A stretch of 64,000 nucleotides of DNA from Rhodospirillales bacterium (GCA_020638155.1 JACKJB010000001.1:1116001-1180000); one strand, 5' to 3'; shown: positions 51,103-60,694, numbered from the stretch's first letter. Made by a program: numbers and translations. The notes: generated by a model not told the origin, from the letters alone.

Positions 51103-52208
51103 TGAGCATGCATAAACTTGTCCTCCTCCCCGGTGACGGGATCGGGCCGGAAGTGATGGCTGAGGTTCGTAAAATTATAGGCTGGCTGGAACAGAACACC
51201 GATGCTTCTTTCGGCGCATGGGAAGATGCGCTTGGCGGGGCGTCGATTGATAAATACGGCGTCCCCCTCGCAGATGAAGTGCTTGAAGCCTGTCGTAATG
51301 CCGATGCCATTATTATGGGCTCGGTTGGCGGGCCAAAATGGGACGGGGTCGATTATAACATCCGTCCGGAGGCCGGGCTTTTGAAGCTGCGCAAGGAACT
51401 GGATTTGTTTGCGAACCTGCGCCCGGCCATCGTGTTTGACGCCTTGGTGGATGCCAGTACGCTGAAACCGGAGATCGTCAAGGGGCTGGATATCCTGATC
51501 GTGCGGGAACTGACCGGCGGGGTTTATTTTGGGGAGCCGCGCGGCATCGAAGATCTTGGCAACGGGGAACGGCGCGGCTTTAACACCCAGACTTACACGA
51601 CCTCGGAAATCCGCCGCGTTGGCGCGGTTGCGTTTGAACTGGCCCGCAAGCGGCAAAACCGGGTCTGCTCGGCGGAAAAAGCCAATGTGATGGAATCCGG
51701 CAAATTGTGGCGTGAAGAGATTACAAAACTTCACGGCGAGAAATACGACGATGTAGAGCTGTCCCACATGTATGCCGATAACTGCGCCATGCAGCTTTTG
51801 CGCAACCCGCAGCAGTTCGATGTCATTGTCACCGACAATCTGTTCGGCGATATCCTGTCGGATGAAGCGGCGATGCTGACCGGTAGCCTGGGAATGCTAC
51901 CCTCCGCCTCCCTTGGAAAACCGGGAACGCCGGGGCTGTATGAGCCGGTGCATGGTTCCGCCCCTGATATTGCCGGGCAAGGCAAAGCTAATCCGCTGGC
52001 GACGATCCTGAGCTTTGCGATGGCGCTGCGTTATTCGCTGAACCGGGGCGACCTGGCCGACAGGATTGAAACGGCGGCGCAGGATGTCCTGTCACAGGGC
52101 TTAAGAACAGCCGATATCATGGCCGACGGATGCAAGGAAATCTCAACATCAGAAATGGGCGATGCCCTTGTGAGCGCCCTGACGCAGGCGATGGCGGAGG
52201 CGGCTTGA
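51102..52208 (+). CDS. leuB: 3-isopropylmalate dehydrogenase
   Basis: This NAD-dependent enzyme oxidises and decarboxylates 3-isopropylmalate. [51 protein letters not shown] and the [18 protein letters not shown] block (in part) are present. ATG 51102 overlaps the leuD stop; the TTG at 51093 is not needed. Its stop overlaps the nfeD start (TGATG), so nfeD is translationally coupled. Confidence 0.97.
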   Translation: MSMHKLVLLPGDGIGPEVMAEVRKIIGWLEQNTDASFGAWEDALGGASIDKYGVPLADEVLEACRNADAIIMGSVGGPKWDGVDYNIRPEAGLLKLRKELDLFANLRPAIVFDALVDASTLKPEIVKGLDILIVRELTGGVYFGEPRGIEDLGNGERRGFNTQTYTTSEIRRVGAVAFELARKRQNRVCSAEKANVMESGKLWREEITKLHGEKYDDVELSHMYADNCAMQLLRNPQQFDVIVTDNLFGDILSDEAAMLTGSLGMLPSASLGKPGTPGLYEPVHGSAPDIAGQGKANPLATILSFAMALRYSLNRGDLADRIETAAQDVLSQGLRTADIMADGCKEISTSEMGDALVSALTQAMAEAA

Positions 52209-53662
52209 TGAAACCTTCCGATAACCGTCATTGCGAGCGTAGCGAAGCAATCCAGCATTGTTCTAAACGGCTTCTGGATTGCTTCGTCGCTTTGCTCCTC
52301 GCAATGACGATATTATTTTCAGACATTGCAGCCTTTGCACAAGAACCTGCGGAACGCCCTGTCTATGTCCTGACGATGGATGGTGCAATCGGCCCTGCTC
52401 TGTCGGGTTATCTGGATACCGGACTGGCGAAGGCGGCTGAAGATAACGCGCAATTGCTGGTGATTGAGCTAAACACCCCCGGCGGACTGCTCAGCACGAC
52501 ACGCGATATGGCGACCAGTATCGTTGAATCCAAAATTCCTGTCGCCGTCTGGGTTACGCCTTCGGGTGCGCATGCGGCCAGCGCGGGGACCTTTATCCTG
52601 TATGCGGCGCATATTGCCGCCATGGATGAAGGCACCAATGTCGGCGCAGCCACGCCGATTGAAATGAAAGGCCAAACCGGCGGACAGGTCGGCAAAGCGC
52701 TGGATGATGGAAAAACGGATGAAGAGAGCCTCAAAGAAATCCTGAAAGAGTTTACCGATCCGAATGCCAAGGCGATGCGCCAGAAAGCGATTGAAGACAC
52801 AACGGCCTTTATCCGTGGCCTTGCCGAACTGCGCGGGCGCAATGCGGAATGGGCGGAAAAGGCCGTCATCGAAGCGGACAGCATCACCGCCAGCGAAGCG
52901 CTGGAGAAAAACGTCATTGACCTGATTGCCAAAAACCGCGAGGAATTGCTGGATAAGATCGACGGGAAGGACATCCCGGTTAAAAACGCGGCATCCGTTA
53001 CCCTGCAAACAAAGGGTGCGCCCGTGGTTGAATTTGCCCCGGACTGGAAAACCCGGCTGCTGATTATGATTACCGATCCGAATGTGGCGCTGATCCTGAT
53101 GTCGATCGGTGTTTACGGGTTGATCCTTGAGTTTTATAACCCCGGCGCGCTGGTGCCCGGCACGATCGGCGCTATATGCCTGATTATCGGGCTGTATGCC
53201 CTGAACGTGCTGCCGATCAACGCGGCGGGGGTCGCGCTGATGTTGCTGGGGATGATCTTTATGGCTGCCGAAGCCTTTATGCCCTCTTTCGGGGTAATGG
53301 GGCTGGGCGGACTTGTCGCTTTTATCGTAGGAGCTACCGTTATGTTTGAAATGGAAAGTATGCCCGGCATGGTCCTGAACTGGGAAGTCGTGGCCGGCGT
53401 GGCCTTTTCTGGCCTGTTATTAATCGCACTCGTCACCTATCTCACTGTCAAAGTGTACCGCAAACGGGCTTCGACAGGCCCGGAAAGCCTGGTCGGTCAC
53501 GATGCCCTGATCGAGGAATGGGATGACAAACATGGCCGTGTGCGTATTCAGGGCGAAGTCTGGCAGGCGGTATCAAATGATACACTGGAACTAAACAAAG
53601 GCGATACCGTGCTTGTCAGCGCCGTTGACGGACTGACCCTGAAAATCCAGGCAGCGCCTTAA
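52208..53662 (+). CDS. NfeD-family membrane serine protease (long form)
   Basis: The 484-aa protein has an N-terminal ClpP-like protease domain (SGAHAASAGTFIL with the catalytic Ser, about residue 125; MDEGTNVGAATPIE). Four to five membrane helices (about 285-405) and a C-terminal OB-fold NfeD domain follow. Such proteases act with stomatin/slipin partners, here the downstream gene. The ATG at 52208 has a GGAGG site 7 bases upstream and overlaps the leuB stop. The signal peptide, ending about FSDIAAFA, is encoded largely by a family-B palindrome (52226-52309). Confidence 0.92.
   Translation: MKPSDNRHCERSEAIQHCSKRLLDCFVALLLAMTILFSDIAAFAQEPAERPVYVLTMDGAIGPALSGYLDTGLAKAAEDNAQLLVIELNTPGGLLSTTRDMATSIVESKIPVAVWVTPSGAHAASAGTFILYAAHIAAMDEGTNVGAATPIEMKGQTGGQVGKALDDGKTDEESLKEILKEFTDPNAKAMRQKAIEDTTAFIRGLAELRGRNAEWAEKAVIEADSITASEALEKNVIDLIAKNREELLDKIDGKDIPVKNAASVTLQTKGAPVVEFAPDWKTRLLIMITDPNVALILMSIGVYGLILEFYNPGALVPGTIGAICLIIGLYALNVLPINAAGVALMLLGMIFMAAEAFMPSFGVMGLGGLVAFIVGATVMFEMESMPGMVLNWEVVAGVAFSGLLLIALVTYLTVKVYRKRASTGPESLVGHDALIEEWDDKHGRVRIQGEVWQAVSNDTLELNKGDTVLVSAVDGLTLKIQAAP
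52226..52309. repeat. Palindromic repeat family B, copy 2, inside nfeD
   Basis: CGTCATTGCGAGCG at the left and CCTCGCAATGACG at the right are inverted. The inner GAAGCAATCCAG / CTGGATTGCTTC arms pair. The whole unit is read in frame as codons 7-34 of nfeD. Confidence 0.92.
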
Positions 53663-53704
53663 TTTGGAGTTATTAAACCGTGAGAAAACAAGACCCCGTA
53701 ATCA

Positions 53705-53781
53705 ATGTCATCCCGAGCGCAGCCGAGGGATCTTACCCGCTGTCTTATTGCGAAGATCCCCCGGCTTACTCCCGGGGTGAC
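53705..53781. repeat. Palindromic repeat family C between nfeD and slipin genes
   Basis: ATGTCATCCCGAGCGCAGCC opens the unit and CCCGGGGTGACA closes it. Internal GAGGGATCTT and GAAGATCCC segments pair. Confidence 0.85.
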
Positions 53782-53859
53782 AAAAACACATTTTGATCTT
53801 TCACAGGAAACTGCTTTTCCAGGCCCCCTGTGGTGAAAACAAACGAAGGAGCAATCGCC

Positions 53860-54618
53860 ATGCAATTTATCGCTATCCCCTTTCTTTTTCTTATATTCCT
53901 GATATTCGCGTCTTTCCGCATCGTAAAAGAATATGAGCGCGGCATCGTCTATACGCTCGGTAAATATTCCAGTACGCGCGGCCCCGGTGTTCAGTTGATT
54001 ATCCCGGTGATCCAGCAGATGGTGCTGGTCGATATCCGGGTGCGGACAGAAGATATTCCGTCTCAGGACGTAATTTCCAAAGATAACGTATCGGTTAAGG
54101 TCAATGCCGTGGTGTATTACCGCGTTGTCGAGCCGTCATACGCCGTCAACCGGGTCGAAGATTTCATCATGGCCACCAGCCAACTGGCACAGACAACCTT
54201 GCGCTCGGTCCTCGGGAAGCATGAGCTTGATGAGATGCTGACGGCGCGGGACAAGCTGAATAACGATATTCAGGATATTCTCGACAGCCAGACCGACGGC
54301 TGGGGCATTAAAGTCACGAACGTGGAAATCAAGCATATCGACATCGACCCGACCATGATCCGCGCTATCGCCAAACAGGCCGAAGCAGAGCGGATCCGGC
54401 GCGCCAAGATCATCAATGCCGAAGGTGAATTCCAGGCCGCCCAGCAGCTCGACGAAGCCGCGAAAATCCTGGCCCAGCGCCCGGAAACGATGCAACTGCG
54501 TTACCTTGGCACACTGGGCGAGTTCACAAACTCCAAAGGCAGCACCATCGTCCTGCCAATGCCGCTGGATATGCTGAGCGGCGCGATTAAAGGTTTGAGT
54601 GATAAAAAGGCGGCTTAG
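53860..54618 (+). CDS. Slipin (stomatin/SPFH-family membrane protein)
   Basis: A single N-terminal membrane helix (residues 3-18) is followed by an SPFH/band-7 domain (EYERGIVYTLGKYSSTRGPG) and a C-terminal coiled coil rich in Ala/Glu. The 252-aa length fits bacterial slipins, which oligomerise in the membrane with NfeD proteases. GAAGGAG precedes ATG 53860; the longer frame to 53830 is unlikely. It follows nfeD with a family-C repeat between. Confidence 0.92.
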   Translation: MQFIAIPFLFLIFLIFASFRIVKEYERGIVYTLGKYSSTRGPGVQLIIPVIQQMVLVDIRVRTEDIPSQDVISKDNVSVKVNAVVYYRVVEPSYAVNRVEDFIMATSQLAQTTLRSVLGKHELDEMLTARDKLNNDIQDILDSQTDGWGIKVTNVEIKHIDIDPTMIRAIAKQAEAERIRRAKIINAEGEFQAAQQLDEAAKILAQRPETMQLRYLGTLGEFTNSKGSTIVLPMPLDMLSGAIKGLSDKKAA

Positions 54619-54635
54619 AGGATCACGCAAACGGC

Positions 54636-54710
54636 ATGAGATTTCTCGCTACGCTCGAAATGACAGTTTTTCAGGCGTCATTTCGAAGCGGAGCCGAGAA
54701 ATCTCCCTCC
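54636..54710. repeat. Palindromic repeat family C variant (TTTCGA type), two half-units
   Basis: GAGATTTCTCGCTACGCTCG with CGAAATGACAG is followed by GCGTCATTTCG and GCCGAGAAATCTC. The halves are inverted to each other. It fills the gap after the slipin gene. Confidence 0.85.
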
Positions 54711-54729
54711 GCCAAGGAACCAAGGCCCT

Positions 54730-55017
54730 ATGAAAGACTACACCGTCTATATCATGACCAACGACCACGGCAATGTCATGTATATCGGTGTAACAAACGA
54801 TATTGAACGGCGTGTGCGGGAGCACCGGTCCGGTTTAATTCCCGGTTTCACAAAACGTTATAACGTGAACAAGCTGGTTTATTTTGGACAAACAGGATCG
54901 ATCGATGCCGCAATCACCCGTGAAAAAGAAATCAAAAAATGGCGGCGGGAAAAGAAAAACAGGTTAGTGGAAACATTAAATCCCGACTGGCAGGATTTGT
55001 CGAAAACGGAATTATAA
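54730..55017 (+). CDS. GIY-YIG endonuclease-like protein, 95 aa
   Basis: A single GIY-YIG domain (YTVYIMTND, VMYIGVTNDIERRVREHRSG, then AITREKEIKKWRREKK) fills the protein. It has the YhbQ/YazA-like size. These stand-alone proteins are small predicted nucleases. The TAA stop is inside the left inverted repeat of the MITE remnant (55011-55040). Confidence 0.88.
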   Translation: MKDYTVYIMTNDHGNVMYIGVTNDIERRVREHRSGLIPGFTKRYNVNKLVYFGQTGSIDAAITREKEIKKWRREKKNRLVETLNPDWQDLSKTEL

Positions 55018-55132
55018 TCATTCCATTTACGAATCGGGCAGTCTGTCTTTTGGATGTCATCCCGAACGCATGTGAGGGATCTCCAGACTGGCGGGAGATT
55101 TCTCCATTGCTGCGCAATGTTCGAAATGACAG
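55011..55132. mobile_element. Decayed MITE copy, left half, with family-C palindrome
   Basis: Bases 55011-55040 match the left 30-bp inverted repeat of the element at 7825-7978 at 25 of 30 positions. The match continues through TTGGATGTCATCCCGAACG and GTGAGGGATCTCC. The right terminal repeat is not recognisable. Confidence 0.75.
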
Positions 55133-55145
55133 CGGGACAAAACGA

Positions 55146-55174
55146 AAAAAAGGCCCCGTTACGGGGCCTTTTCC
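55146..55174 (-). terminator. Intrinsic terminator of the pilin gene
   Basis: AAAGGCCCCGT and ACGGGGCCTTT form a hairpin. On the minus strand it is followed by a run of T, placing it just after the pilin stop. Confidence 0.88.
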
Positions 55175-55198
55175 GTGTTTACTGTCTAAATCCGACGA

Positions 55199-55927
55199 TT
55201 AGTTCTGGAAGCGGAGGAACAGGTCGCAAACTGCGCCACCATTGGCTTCATCATAAACCGCGGGAGCGCCACCGTCATCACAGCCAGCAACGCTTTCAAA
55301 AACCGTCCCGGAAGTCGGTGCACCGTCATCCAGTTTACGGTCAATCCGCGCAGCCTGCAGGGCGCTTAATGCCGTACCGGCCGGCGCGCCGCCCGCATTG
55401 TCATGAAGAACAAGATAATGACCTGTTCTGGATTGAGGGTTTTCCCCCAAAACACCGGTTGAATCGAAACCGGCATGGAAGCCGCCCGCGATCGGGGCCG
55501 AAGGGTAATCCCCGCCGAACGCAACGCCAAGATTGGGATCAATCCCGGTAATCAGGTCTGCAGCAGCCAAATGTGACCAAAATACATGGTTTTCCCCATT
55601 GGCCGTCATCCCCGCATCAACGGCATCGGTATCAATACGCGTGTTGCCATCGCCAGGATTGTTACAAACCCCGACGCAGTTTGGCAGACGGGCAGCCGGG
55701 TTGGTGATATCCCCCGGCAACGCCGCATAGGTGTCGCGGAATGTTGTGGTTGCGGCATCGATACTTTTCACAGCGGATGCCGTTCCGGTAATCTGTGCGT
55801 TGGCGATCAGCTCCTGCCCTTTCAGGACACCGCCGATCAGCAGGCCGATAATAATCATCACAACCGCCAATTCAACAAGCGTAAAGCCCGCCTGGCGCTT
55901 GTCGGCTGTTATTTCATGTGTACCCAT
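55199..55927 (-). CDS. Type IV pilin/pseudopilin-like prepilin, 242 aa
   Basis: A short leader ends in Gly, followed by FTLVELAVVMIIIGLLIG. This is the class III signal with Glu at mature position 5, cleaved and N-methylated by the prepilin peptidase (63252). The C-terminal part is Gly/Asp-rich, with cysteines in CVGVCNN and AGCDDG...VCDLF that could form disulfide loops. ATG 55927 (MGTHEITAD) lies 6 bases after AGGAG; the ATG at 55933 overlaps that site. It may be the major pilin of the cluster. Its own terminator and leader make it a separate unit. Confidence 0.9.
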   Translation of the reverse strand: MGTHEITADKRQAGFTLVELAVVMIIIGLLIGGVLKGQELIANAQITGTASAVKSIDAATTTFRDTYAALPGDITNPAARLPNCVGVCNNPGDGNTRIDTDAVDAGMTANGENHVFWSHLAAADLITGIDPNLGVAFGGDYPSAPIAGGFHAGFDSTGVLGENPQSRTGHYLVLHDNAGGAPAGTALSALQAARIDRKLDDGAPTSGTVFESVAGCDDGGAPAVYDEANGGAVCDLFLRFQN

Positions 55928-56008
55928 CTCCATCTCCTTATATGTGGTCGAACGTGGTAAAAGTTGAAATAAAATAGTTAATAGAACGCTAAGAACTTAG
56001 CACCTGCG

Positions 56009-56014
56009 ATTATA
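56009..56014 (-). promoter_or_regulatory. Candidate -10 element of the pilin promoter
   Basis: TATAAT on the minus strand lies about 80 bases upstream of the pilin start, with no good -35. The leader has a GCTAAG-TT-CTTAGC hairpin. The missing -35 would fit activation by a regulator such as the adjacent AraC-type gene (inference). The rest of 55928-56204 is AT-rich without a gene. Confidence 0.35.
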
Positions 56015-56204
56015 CACTGAATGCGCGCCCATAACACCCCTATTTTGTTTAGGATCACCCGGTTTTAGTGAACAAATCCTTAATAGAATCAACAGGAAAG
56101 CCTCAATCTGTTAAAATGAATACTCATTAAAACAAATTGATTAGCAAACTCTAATAAATTGAAGGAATTGCAAGACTGTTACGAAAGTTATTTATACAAC
56201 AATT

Positions 56205-57263
56205 TTAAGACTGTTCATTTCTGTACGCGCTGGGGGACAGGCCTGTCAGGTCCCGGAAAACACGGTTAAACGAGGCGGTGGAATTAAAACCGACATCTTC
56301 GGCGATCACTTTGACCGACGCATTGGTTTCACGCAGCAATTGTTTGGCGTCTTCGACCCGTCTTTCATTTAGCAATTGTGGGAAATTCTTACCAAAGTGC
56401 AAATTTATGACCTTGGAAATGATCGTTTCCGATACCTCCAGTTCCCGCGCCAGTTCCGCCCGGCCATAAGCGGATTCCTGGTATATTTTCTCCATATCCA
56501 GAAGACGCTCTATACGGCGCGCCAGACTCAGCTCTTCGGCGCTCATGTCTTCCTTACCGATACGGGATACCAGAATCAGGGACTGCGGATAGATACGAAA
56601 CAGGCTGGTTCCTGCAAGATAGACCAGCCCCAGTCCCAAAAACGTCCGAATCAGACCGGCCTGTCCTTCTGTGACAAAAGGCGTAAGACTGAGCAACATC
56701 GTCGTCAGGAAAAACAGGTTCACGCAAATCAACATTAAAACGAGCCAGTACCGCTCTTTTCCGGCCTTTTCCCGGTACAAACCTTCCAGCAAACCCCGCT
56801 GCCCCCATATCGCCAGCATACTCACCGCGCCGGCGATCAGGCCGGTAATCACCAGCCAGTCGTGTAAGGAAGGACAGGCGGCAGGAAAAATACAGCTTTC
56901 ATCGTGTAAAGCCATACCGACAGCAGCGCCATAGGCCAGCGGCAAAAGAAAGAGAACCCCGTAATGCGGCAATGCCGGCAATTGACGAATTTTCGCGATC
57001 TGGATGACCAGGAGCACACTGACCGGCAACCCCAGAAACCAGAAAAACCATTGAAAAACAGGGTAATATATTGTTAGTTCGGCAATAAACCCTTGCGCGA
57101 AATCCAGGAAGAACGCGGTTCCCAGAACCAGAAAATAAGCGGCGGGCAGCAATATCTGCTTACGATCTCCTGCCCGAAACAACATATAAACCAGCACATA
57201 CAGGCACTGGGAAAGGCCAATCAGGGAAAGGATTTCCGGTATAGAAAAGCGCAATTGTTCCAT
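56205..57263 (-). CDS. Membrane-anchored AraC-family transcriptional regulator
   Basis: The N-terminal 235 residues contain about seven hydrophobic segments. The C-terminal 100 residues are an AraC/XylS double helix-turn-helix (YGRAELARELEVSETIISKVINL; VKVIAEDVGFNSTASFNRVFRDLTGLSPSAYR shown in part). The helical membrane part may sense an external signal. It lies directly upstream of the pilin gene on the same strand and could control it. Confidence 0.88.
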   Translation of the reverse strand: MEQLRFSIPEILSLIGLSQCLYVLVYMLFRAGDRKQILLPAAYFLVLGTAFFLDFAQGFIAELTIYYPVFQWFFWFLGLPVSVLLVIQIAKIRQLPALPHYGVLFLLPLAYGAAVGMALHDESCIFPAACPSLHDWLVITGLIAGAVSMLAIWGQRGLLEGLYREKAGKERYWLVLMLICVNLFFLTTMLLSLTPFVTEGQAGLIRTFLGLGLVYLAGTSLFRIYPQSLILVSRIGKEDMSAEELSLARRIERLLDMEKIYQESAYGRAELARELEVSETIISKVINLHFGKNFPQLLNERRVEDAKQLLRETNASVKVIAEDVGFNSTASFNRVFRDLTGLSPSAYRNEQS

Positions 57264-57325
57264 GGCGCAAGTTTAGCCGCAAACCTGTATGGAAACAACG
57301 CAGGGAAAGAAGTTATCAAACGGCT

Positions 57326-58051
57326 TTACGGCGGCAGCTCTGCACAGAACTCGTAGTCCTGCCGCTCATCTTCGTCCAAGGTCCGGCGGCAAATGTAATC
57401 AATCATAAAATTAACCTCGGCTTTTTGCATGCTCGGCCCTTCACTCTGCAGGATACTCAGCATGATCGCCAGCGCGGTTTCTTTATCGCCCTGCGCCTGC
57501 GCGATAAAAGCAGGCATCTGGCGCGCCCATGCAGGCATTTTTTCGTAATCCAGCGCCGCCAGCGTATGGGCCATTTCCATCGCCCTGTCCATATCCCCCA
57601 GTCCGAAACGTGCCAAGTGGATGGCCTGTGCCAGCCAGCGCCATTTTTGGGTATAGGGCCGCTCACCAACGACACTCAGATAATCAACAACAGGGCCAAG
57701 ATCTTCCGGTTCCTGACTCCCTCCGAAGTAATATGCGGCAAGATAAGGAATAAAATCGGAGCGCTCATCCATTTTATCTTCGAGCATAAACCACTGTCCC
57801 AAGCGCGGGTAATCATAGTCTTTTAGTGGCGTCACGCGGCCGCCCGTATCCCCAAGATTCTGGATCATAATGCCGTACATGCGATAAGCCAGCGCGCGGT
57901 CGCCCAAAGCCATAGCGATAGCGGCGGCTTCGGAAGGCACAGGAGGAACATTGACCCAGCGCGCCTGTAACGGCCTGCTATGGACAGAAAAAAGGCCGTG
58001 CGCCGCCAAGGCACAAAAGAAAAAGATATATAAAATCCACCGGCGCTGCAT
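57326..58051 (-). CDS. Hypothetical membrane-anchored helical protein, 241 aa
   Basis: Not recognised. One N-terminal membrane helix (WILYIFFFCALAAHGLFSV) anchors a helical, TPR-like periplasmic part. It contains AAAIAMALGDRALAYRMYG, AQAIHLARFGLGDMDRAMEMA (in part) and AFIAQAQGDKETALAIML. Two CR/C pairs occur near the C-terminus. The start overlaps the stop of the permease gene by one base, so it is part of the secretin operon and may be an assembly component. Confidence 0.7.
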   Translation of the reverse strand: MQRRWILYIFFFCALAAHGLFSVHSRPLQARWVNVPPVPSEAAAIAMALGDRALAYRMYGIMIQNLGDTGGRVTPLKDYDYPRLGQWFMLEDKMDERSDFIPYLAAYYFGGSQEPEDLGPVVDYLSVVGERPYTQKWRWLAQAIHLARFGLGDMDRAMEMAHTLAALDYEKMPAWARQMPAFIAQAQGDKETALAIMLSILQSEGPSMQKAEVNFMIDYICRRTLDEDERQDYEFCAELPP

Positions 58052-58815
58052 CAGAACTGCCTGCGGGACAGATCCACCATAGCCGCCATCACGGCAAGAA
58101 AAGCGTATAAGCCCCCTTGTAAAAGGACAAAACCATATCCAACCGTCTGGTCGGAGCCGTAAACAAGCCAGCTGCTTTGGGCTAACAAATCAAGACGCGG
58201 GACAATCAGGGATATCCATTCCATGATCGTACTGAGGATATTAAACCCGGCGACATCCGCCCCGGCATGGATAATACCAAGAATCTGGCCAATCATACGC
58301 CCCAGAAAATACAGGGCAAAAATCGCCAGCGCCCCGGTAGCCGCGCTTGGCAAGACCATGGCGAAAAACAAGGCTGCATTGGCCAGGATGATATATTCCG
58401 CCACCAGGCTAAGTCCCCAAAGCACATGCCCTGTTCCGATGGCCTGCGGCGCAATAAGGCACACCGTCACGAAAACAAATACCGCAGCAAGACAGGCCAG
58501 AGTCATAAACCCGACGGAGTGTGACAGCAAGTACGATACTTTGCTGACCGGCCGAGATAAGAGAAACTCTACATCTTTCGTGTCAAACGCGCGCCGCAGG
58601 TAAAATACGATAAAAAGGACAAGCCCAATAACCCCGGCAAGCCGGAGTCCCGCAGCCGCAAAAATAACGGAAAATTCATTGGCTTCAACGACTGCGGCGG
58701 ATCCGAGGAAAATCGCCATACTGGCCCCTACCGTCATCAGGATAAAAAGCGACAGCACTAATTTATCTCTTAGTGCTGCCGTTAATACGTATTTGACCAG
58801 TGGCCACGAAATCAT
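58051..58815 (-). CDS. Six-helix ABC-2-type membrane protein
   Basis: The 254-aa protein has six predicted membrane helices. Its motif FDTKDVEFLLSRPVSKVSYL is reminiscent of ABC-2 permeases. No ATPase gene is in the window. It lies one base after the secretin gene and one-base overlaps the helical anchor gene, so all three are in one operon. It may belong to the pilus machinery or be an exporter needing an ATPase elsewhere. Confidence 0.7.
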   Translation of the reverse strand: MISWPLVKYVLTAALRDKLVLSLFILMTVGASMAIFLGSAAVVEANEFSVIFAAAGLRLAGVIGLVLFIVFYLRRAFDTKDVEFLLSRPVSKVSYLLSHSVGFMTLACLAAVFVFVTVCLIAPQAIGTGHVLWGLSLVAEYIILANAALFFAMVLPSAATGALAIFALYFLGRMIGQILGIIHAGADVAGFNILSTIMEWISLIVPRLDLLAQSSWLVYGSDQTVGYGFVLLQGGLYAFLAVMAAMVDLSRRQF

Positions 58816-58816
58816 T

Positions 58817-60694
58817 TTACAAATCTAGCGGGCGGCGATCGCTTGAGAACAGTTTGTATATCTCGCGATCCGTATTATGAATGCTTTCACCGCCATCAAC
58901 AATCGTCGCACGCAGGAAAACAATCAGCTCTGTTTTTGTAATGTTGTCAACATGAGAGCGAAAAACACTTCCCAGAACAGGTATTTCGGATAACAGCGGC
59001 ACTGCCTGTTCACTGCTCCGCTGGCGATCCTGCATCAACCCGCCCATAAGAACAGCTTCTCCTGAGTTCATGCTGATAACCGAATCAAACTCCTGAACCT
59101 GAACGACAGGAATACTGCTGGAAACGTCAACCCCGGCTCTTGCCGCCTGAATTGCAACCCCCGGGTCATCTTCAAACTCTTCGACATTCGTAATGGTCGG
59201 ACGGATAGCCATGGATATCTTCCGCCCATCAAGGTCAATTGATGGCTGCATATTAATCATAACCCCTTCGGGAACGTTACGAATATCAGTATCAATCTCT
59301 ACGTTTGTGACACCGTTATCCGTTGTCGTATCAACTTCCAATTCGAAATACACCAAGTTTTGCGCTACGTTAAGTACTGCAGACTGGTTATTCAGAACGG
59401 TCATACGCGGGCTTGCCAAGGCACGAACAGTACCGAATTCGGAAAGCGCCTGCATGATGGCATTCACATCGTTACCACCAAACTCAAGAAGCGCCCCGAC
59501 ATTCGGCGCAGCATCCGCATCAAGAAACGGCTGCGTCGGCAGAGCAATATCCGTCAGAGATATTTTTCCGCCTAGATTGATTTTACTCCAGTTAATTCCG
59601 GTGTTGTATTTGTCAGATAAGGACACCTCAAGCACCTTCGCTTCGATAAGCACTTGAGATGTGGCAGACCGCTTCAACTCGGTCAGATATTCTACGACCT
59701 CTTTATGTTGACGCTCGGTCGCGTAGACAGAGATCATACCAGCCTGACGGTTCACAGAAAATGTTGATTTGTCATCATCTTGTTCGCCACGGCTACTGCT
59801 GCGGTTATTGCGACCACGACTGTTTTCCGCATCAACAGATGGCAGAGAACTGACCTGCAATGTAGCCTCCGGGGGCTGGACCTGCACGGTCGGCTGCCCT
59901 TCCCCGCCTTCGCCTTCGACAACGACAGGCTCTACAGGCGCCGGATTTTTCTCAACAGCAGCAATCTGCGGGTTATTTTCCGTCTTCAGGTTCCCGCGGG
60001 ACATCGCCACACCGAGAATCTGCTCCAGACCGGCAGTCAACTCGCCCCAGAAATCAGCTTCACTTTCCGAAGCCATTTCAAATTTAGAGCCGGTATCGGC
60101 ACCCTCACCTGTCACGACAGCAATATTGTTACGCACAGAGCTGTTGTTTTTACGAATATAGCTGAGGTAATCGACTTTATAGGTTTTGGTATAGGGCTTA
60201 TCCAGCTCTACCCGCAAGACATCGTCGTCAAAACTGTAGCGAAGCCCTGAAATTTCAGCAATCCGCCGGACAACGACATCGAAAGGCTTCTCCCTTGCGG
60301 TGAAGATGATAGAACCGACGATCCGTGGATCCAGTTCAACATCATAATCAGCCTGCTTCGCCAGTTCGAACAGAACATCCCGTAACGGCACGGTCTGGTT
60401 TACAGAGATCGAAACCAGAGGCATCGGCTTCAGGTTTTCTGAAGGCTGGGCCACATAGGACTGCAACTCAGGGATAGCACTATCTTCTTCATAAGACGCC
60501 TGCTGCTCATGCATGGGCAAGCGGCTGGCCATCCCATCCCGGAAATCCTGGAACTCCATATTCGCGGCCCTGTCCGTTTTAAGCTGGTTCTGAGCCAGAT
60601 CGCACCCTGCCAGAGTGAGCCCCGCCCCCATAACGCCCAGCGCAAGGACAGATATGCGCGCATAACCGGAAAAATTTTTAAAGCCTGAAAACAT
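58817..60694 (-). CDS. Lipoprotein secretin (PilQ/GspD/MshL type)
   Basis: A lipobox LTLAGC follows a membrane signal, so the N-terminus is lipidated. An STN-like domain (ISVNQTVPLRDVLFELAKQADY, in part, residues about 100-160) is followed by N domains with a Ser/Arg-rich linker. The C-terminal secretin domain starts at about residue 330 (VLIEAKVLEVSLSDKYNTGINW, NGEAVLMGGLMQDR) and ends ELIVFLRATIV. The protein forms the outer-membrane channel for a pilus or type II system. ATG 60694 is chosen; a GTG at 60727 is possible. MshL is the closest analogue by layout. Confidence 0.9.
   Translation of the reverse strand: MFSGFKNFSGYARISVLALGVMGAGLTLAGCDLAQNQLKTDRAANMEFQDFRDGMASRLPMHEQQASYEEDSAIPELQSYVAQPSENLKPMPLVSISVNQTVPLRDVLFELAKQADYDVELDPRIVGSIIFTAREKPFDVVVRRIAEISGLRYSFDDDVLRVELDKPYTKTYKVDYLSYIRKNNSSVRNNIAVVTGEGADTGSKFEMASESEADFWGELTAGLEQILGVAMSRGNLKTENNPQIAAVEKNPAPVEPVVVEGEGGEGQPTVQVQPPEATLQVSSLPSVDAENSRGRNNRSSSRGEQDDDKSTFSVNRQAGMISVYATERQHKEVVEYLTELKRSATSQVLIEAKVLEVSLSDKYNTGINWSKINLGGKISLTDIALPTQPFLDADAAPNVGALLEFGGNDVNAIMQALSEFGTVRALASPRMTVLNNQSAVLNVAQNLVYFELEVDTTTDNGVTNVEIDTDIRNVPEGVMINMQPSIDLDGRKISMAIRPTITNVEEFEDDPGVAIQAARAGVDVSSSIPVVQVQEFDSVISMNSGEAVLMGGLMQDRQRSSEQAVPLLSEIPVLGSVFRSHVDNITKTELIVFLRATIVDGGESIHNTDREIYKLFSSDRRPLDL

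Noticed and set aside
54939..55202. Plus-strand frames overlapping the GIY-YIG 3' end
   Set aside because: They translate repeat sequence and the pilin terminator.
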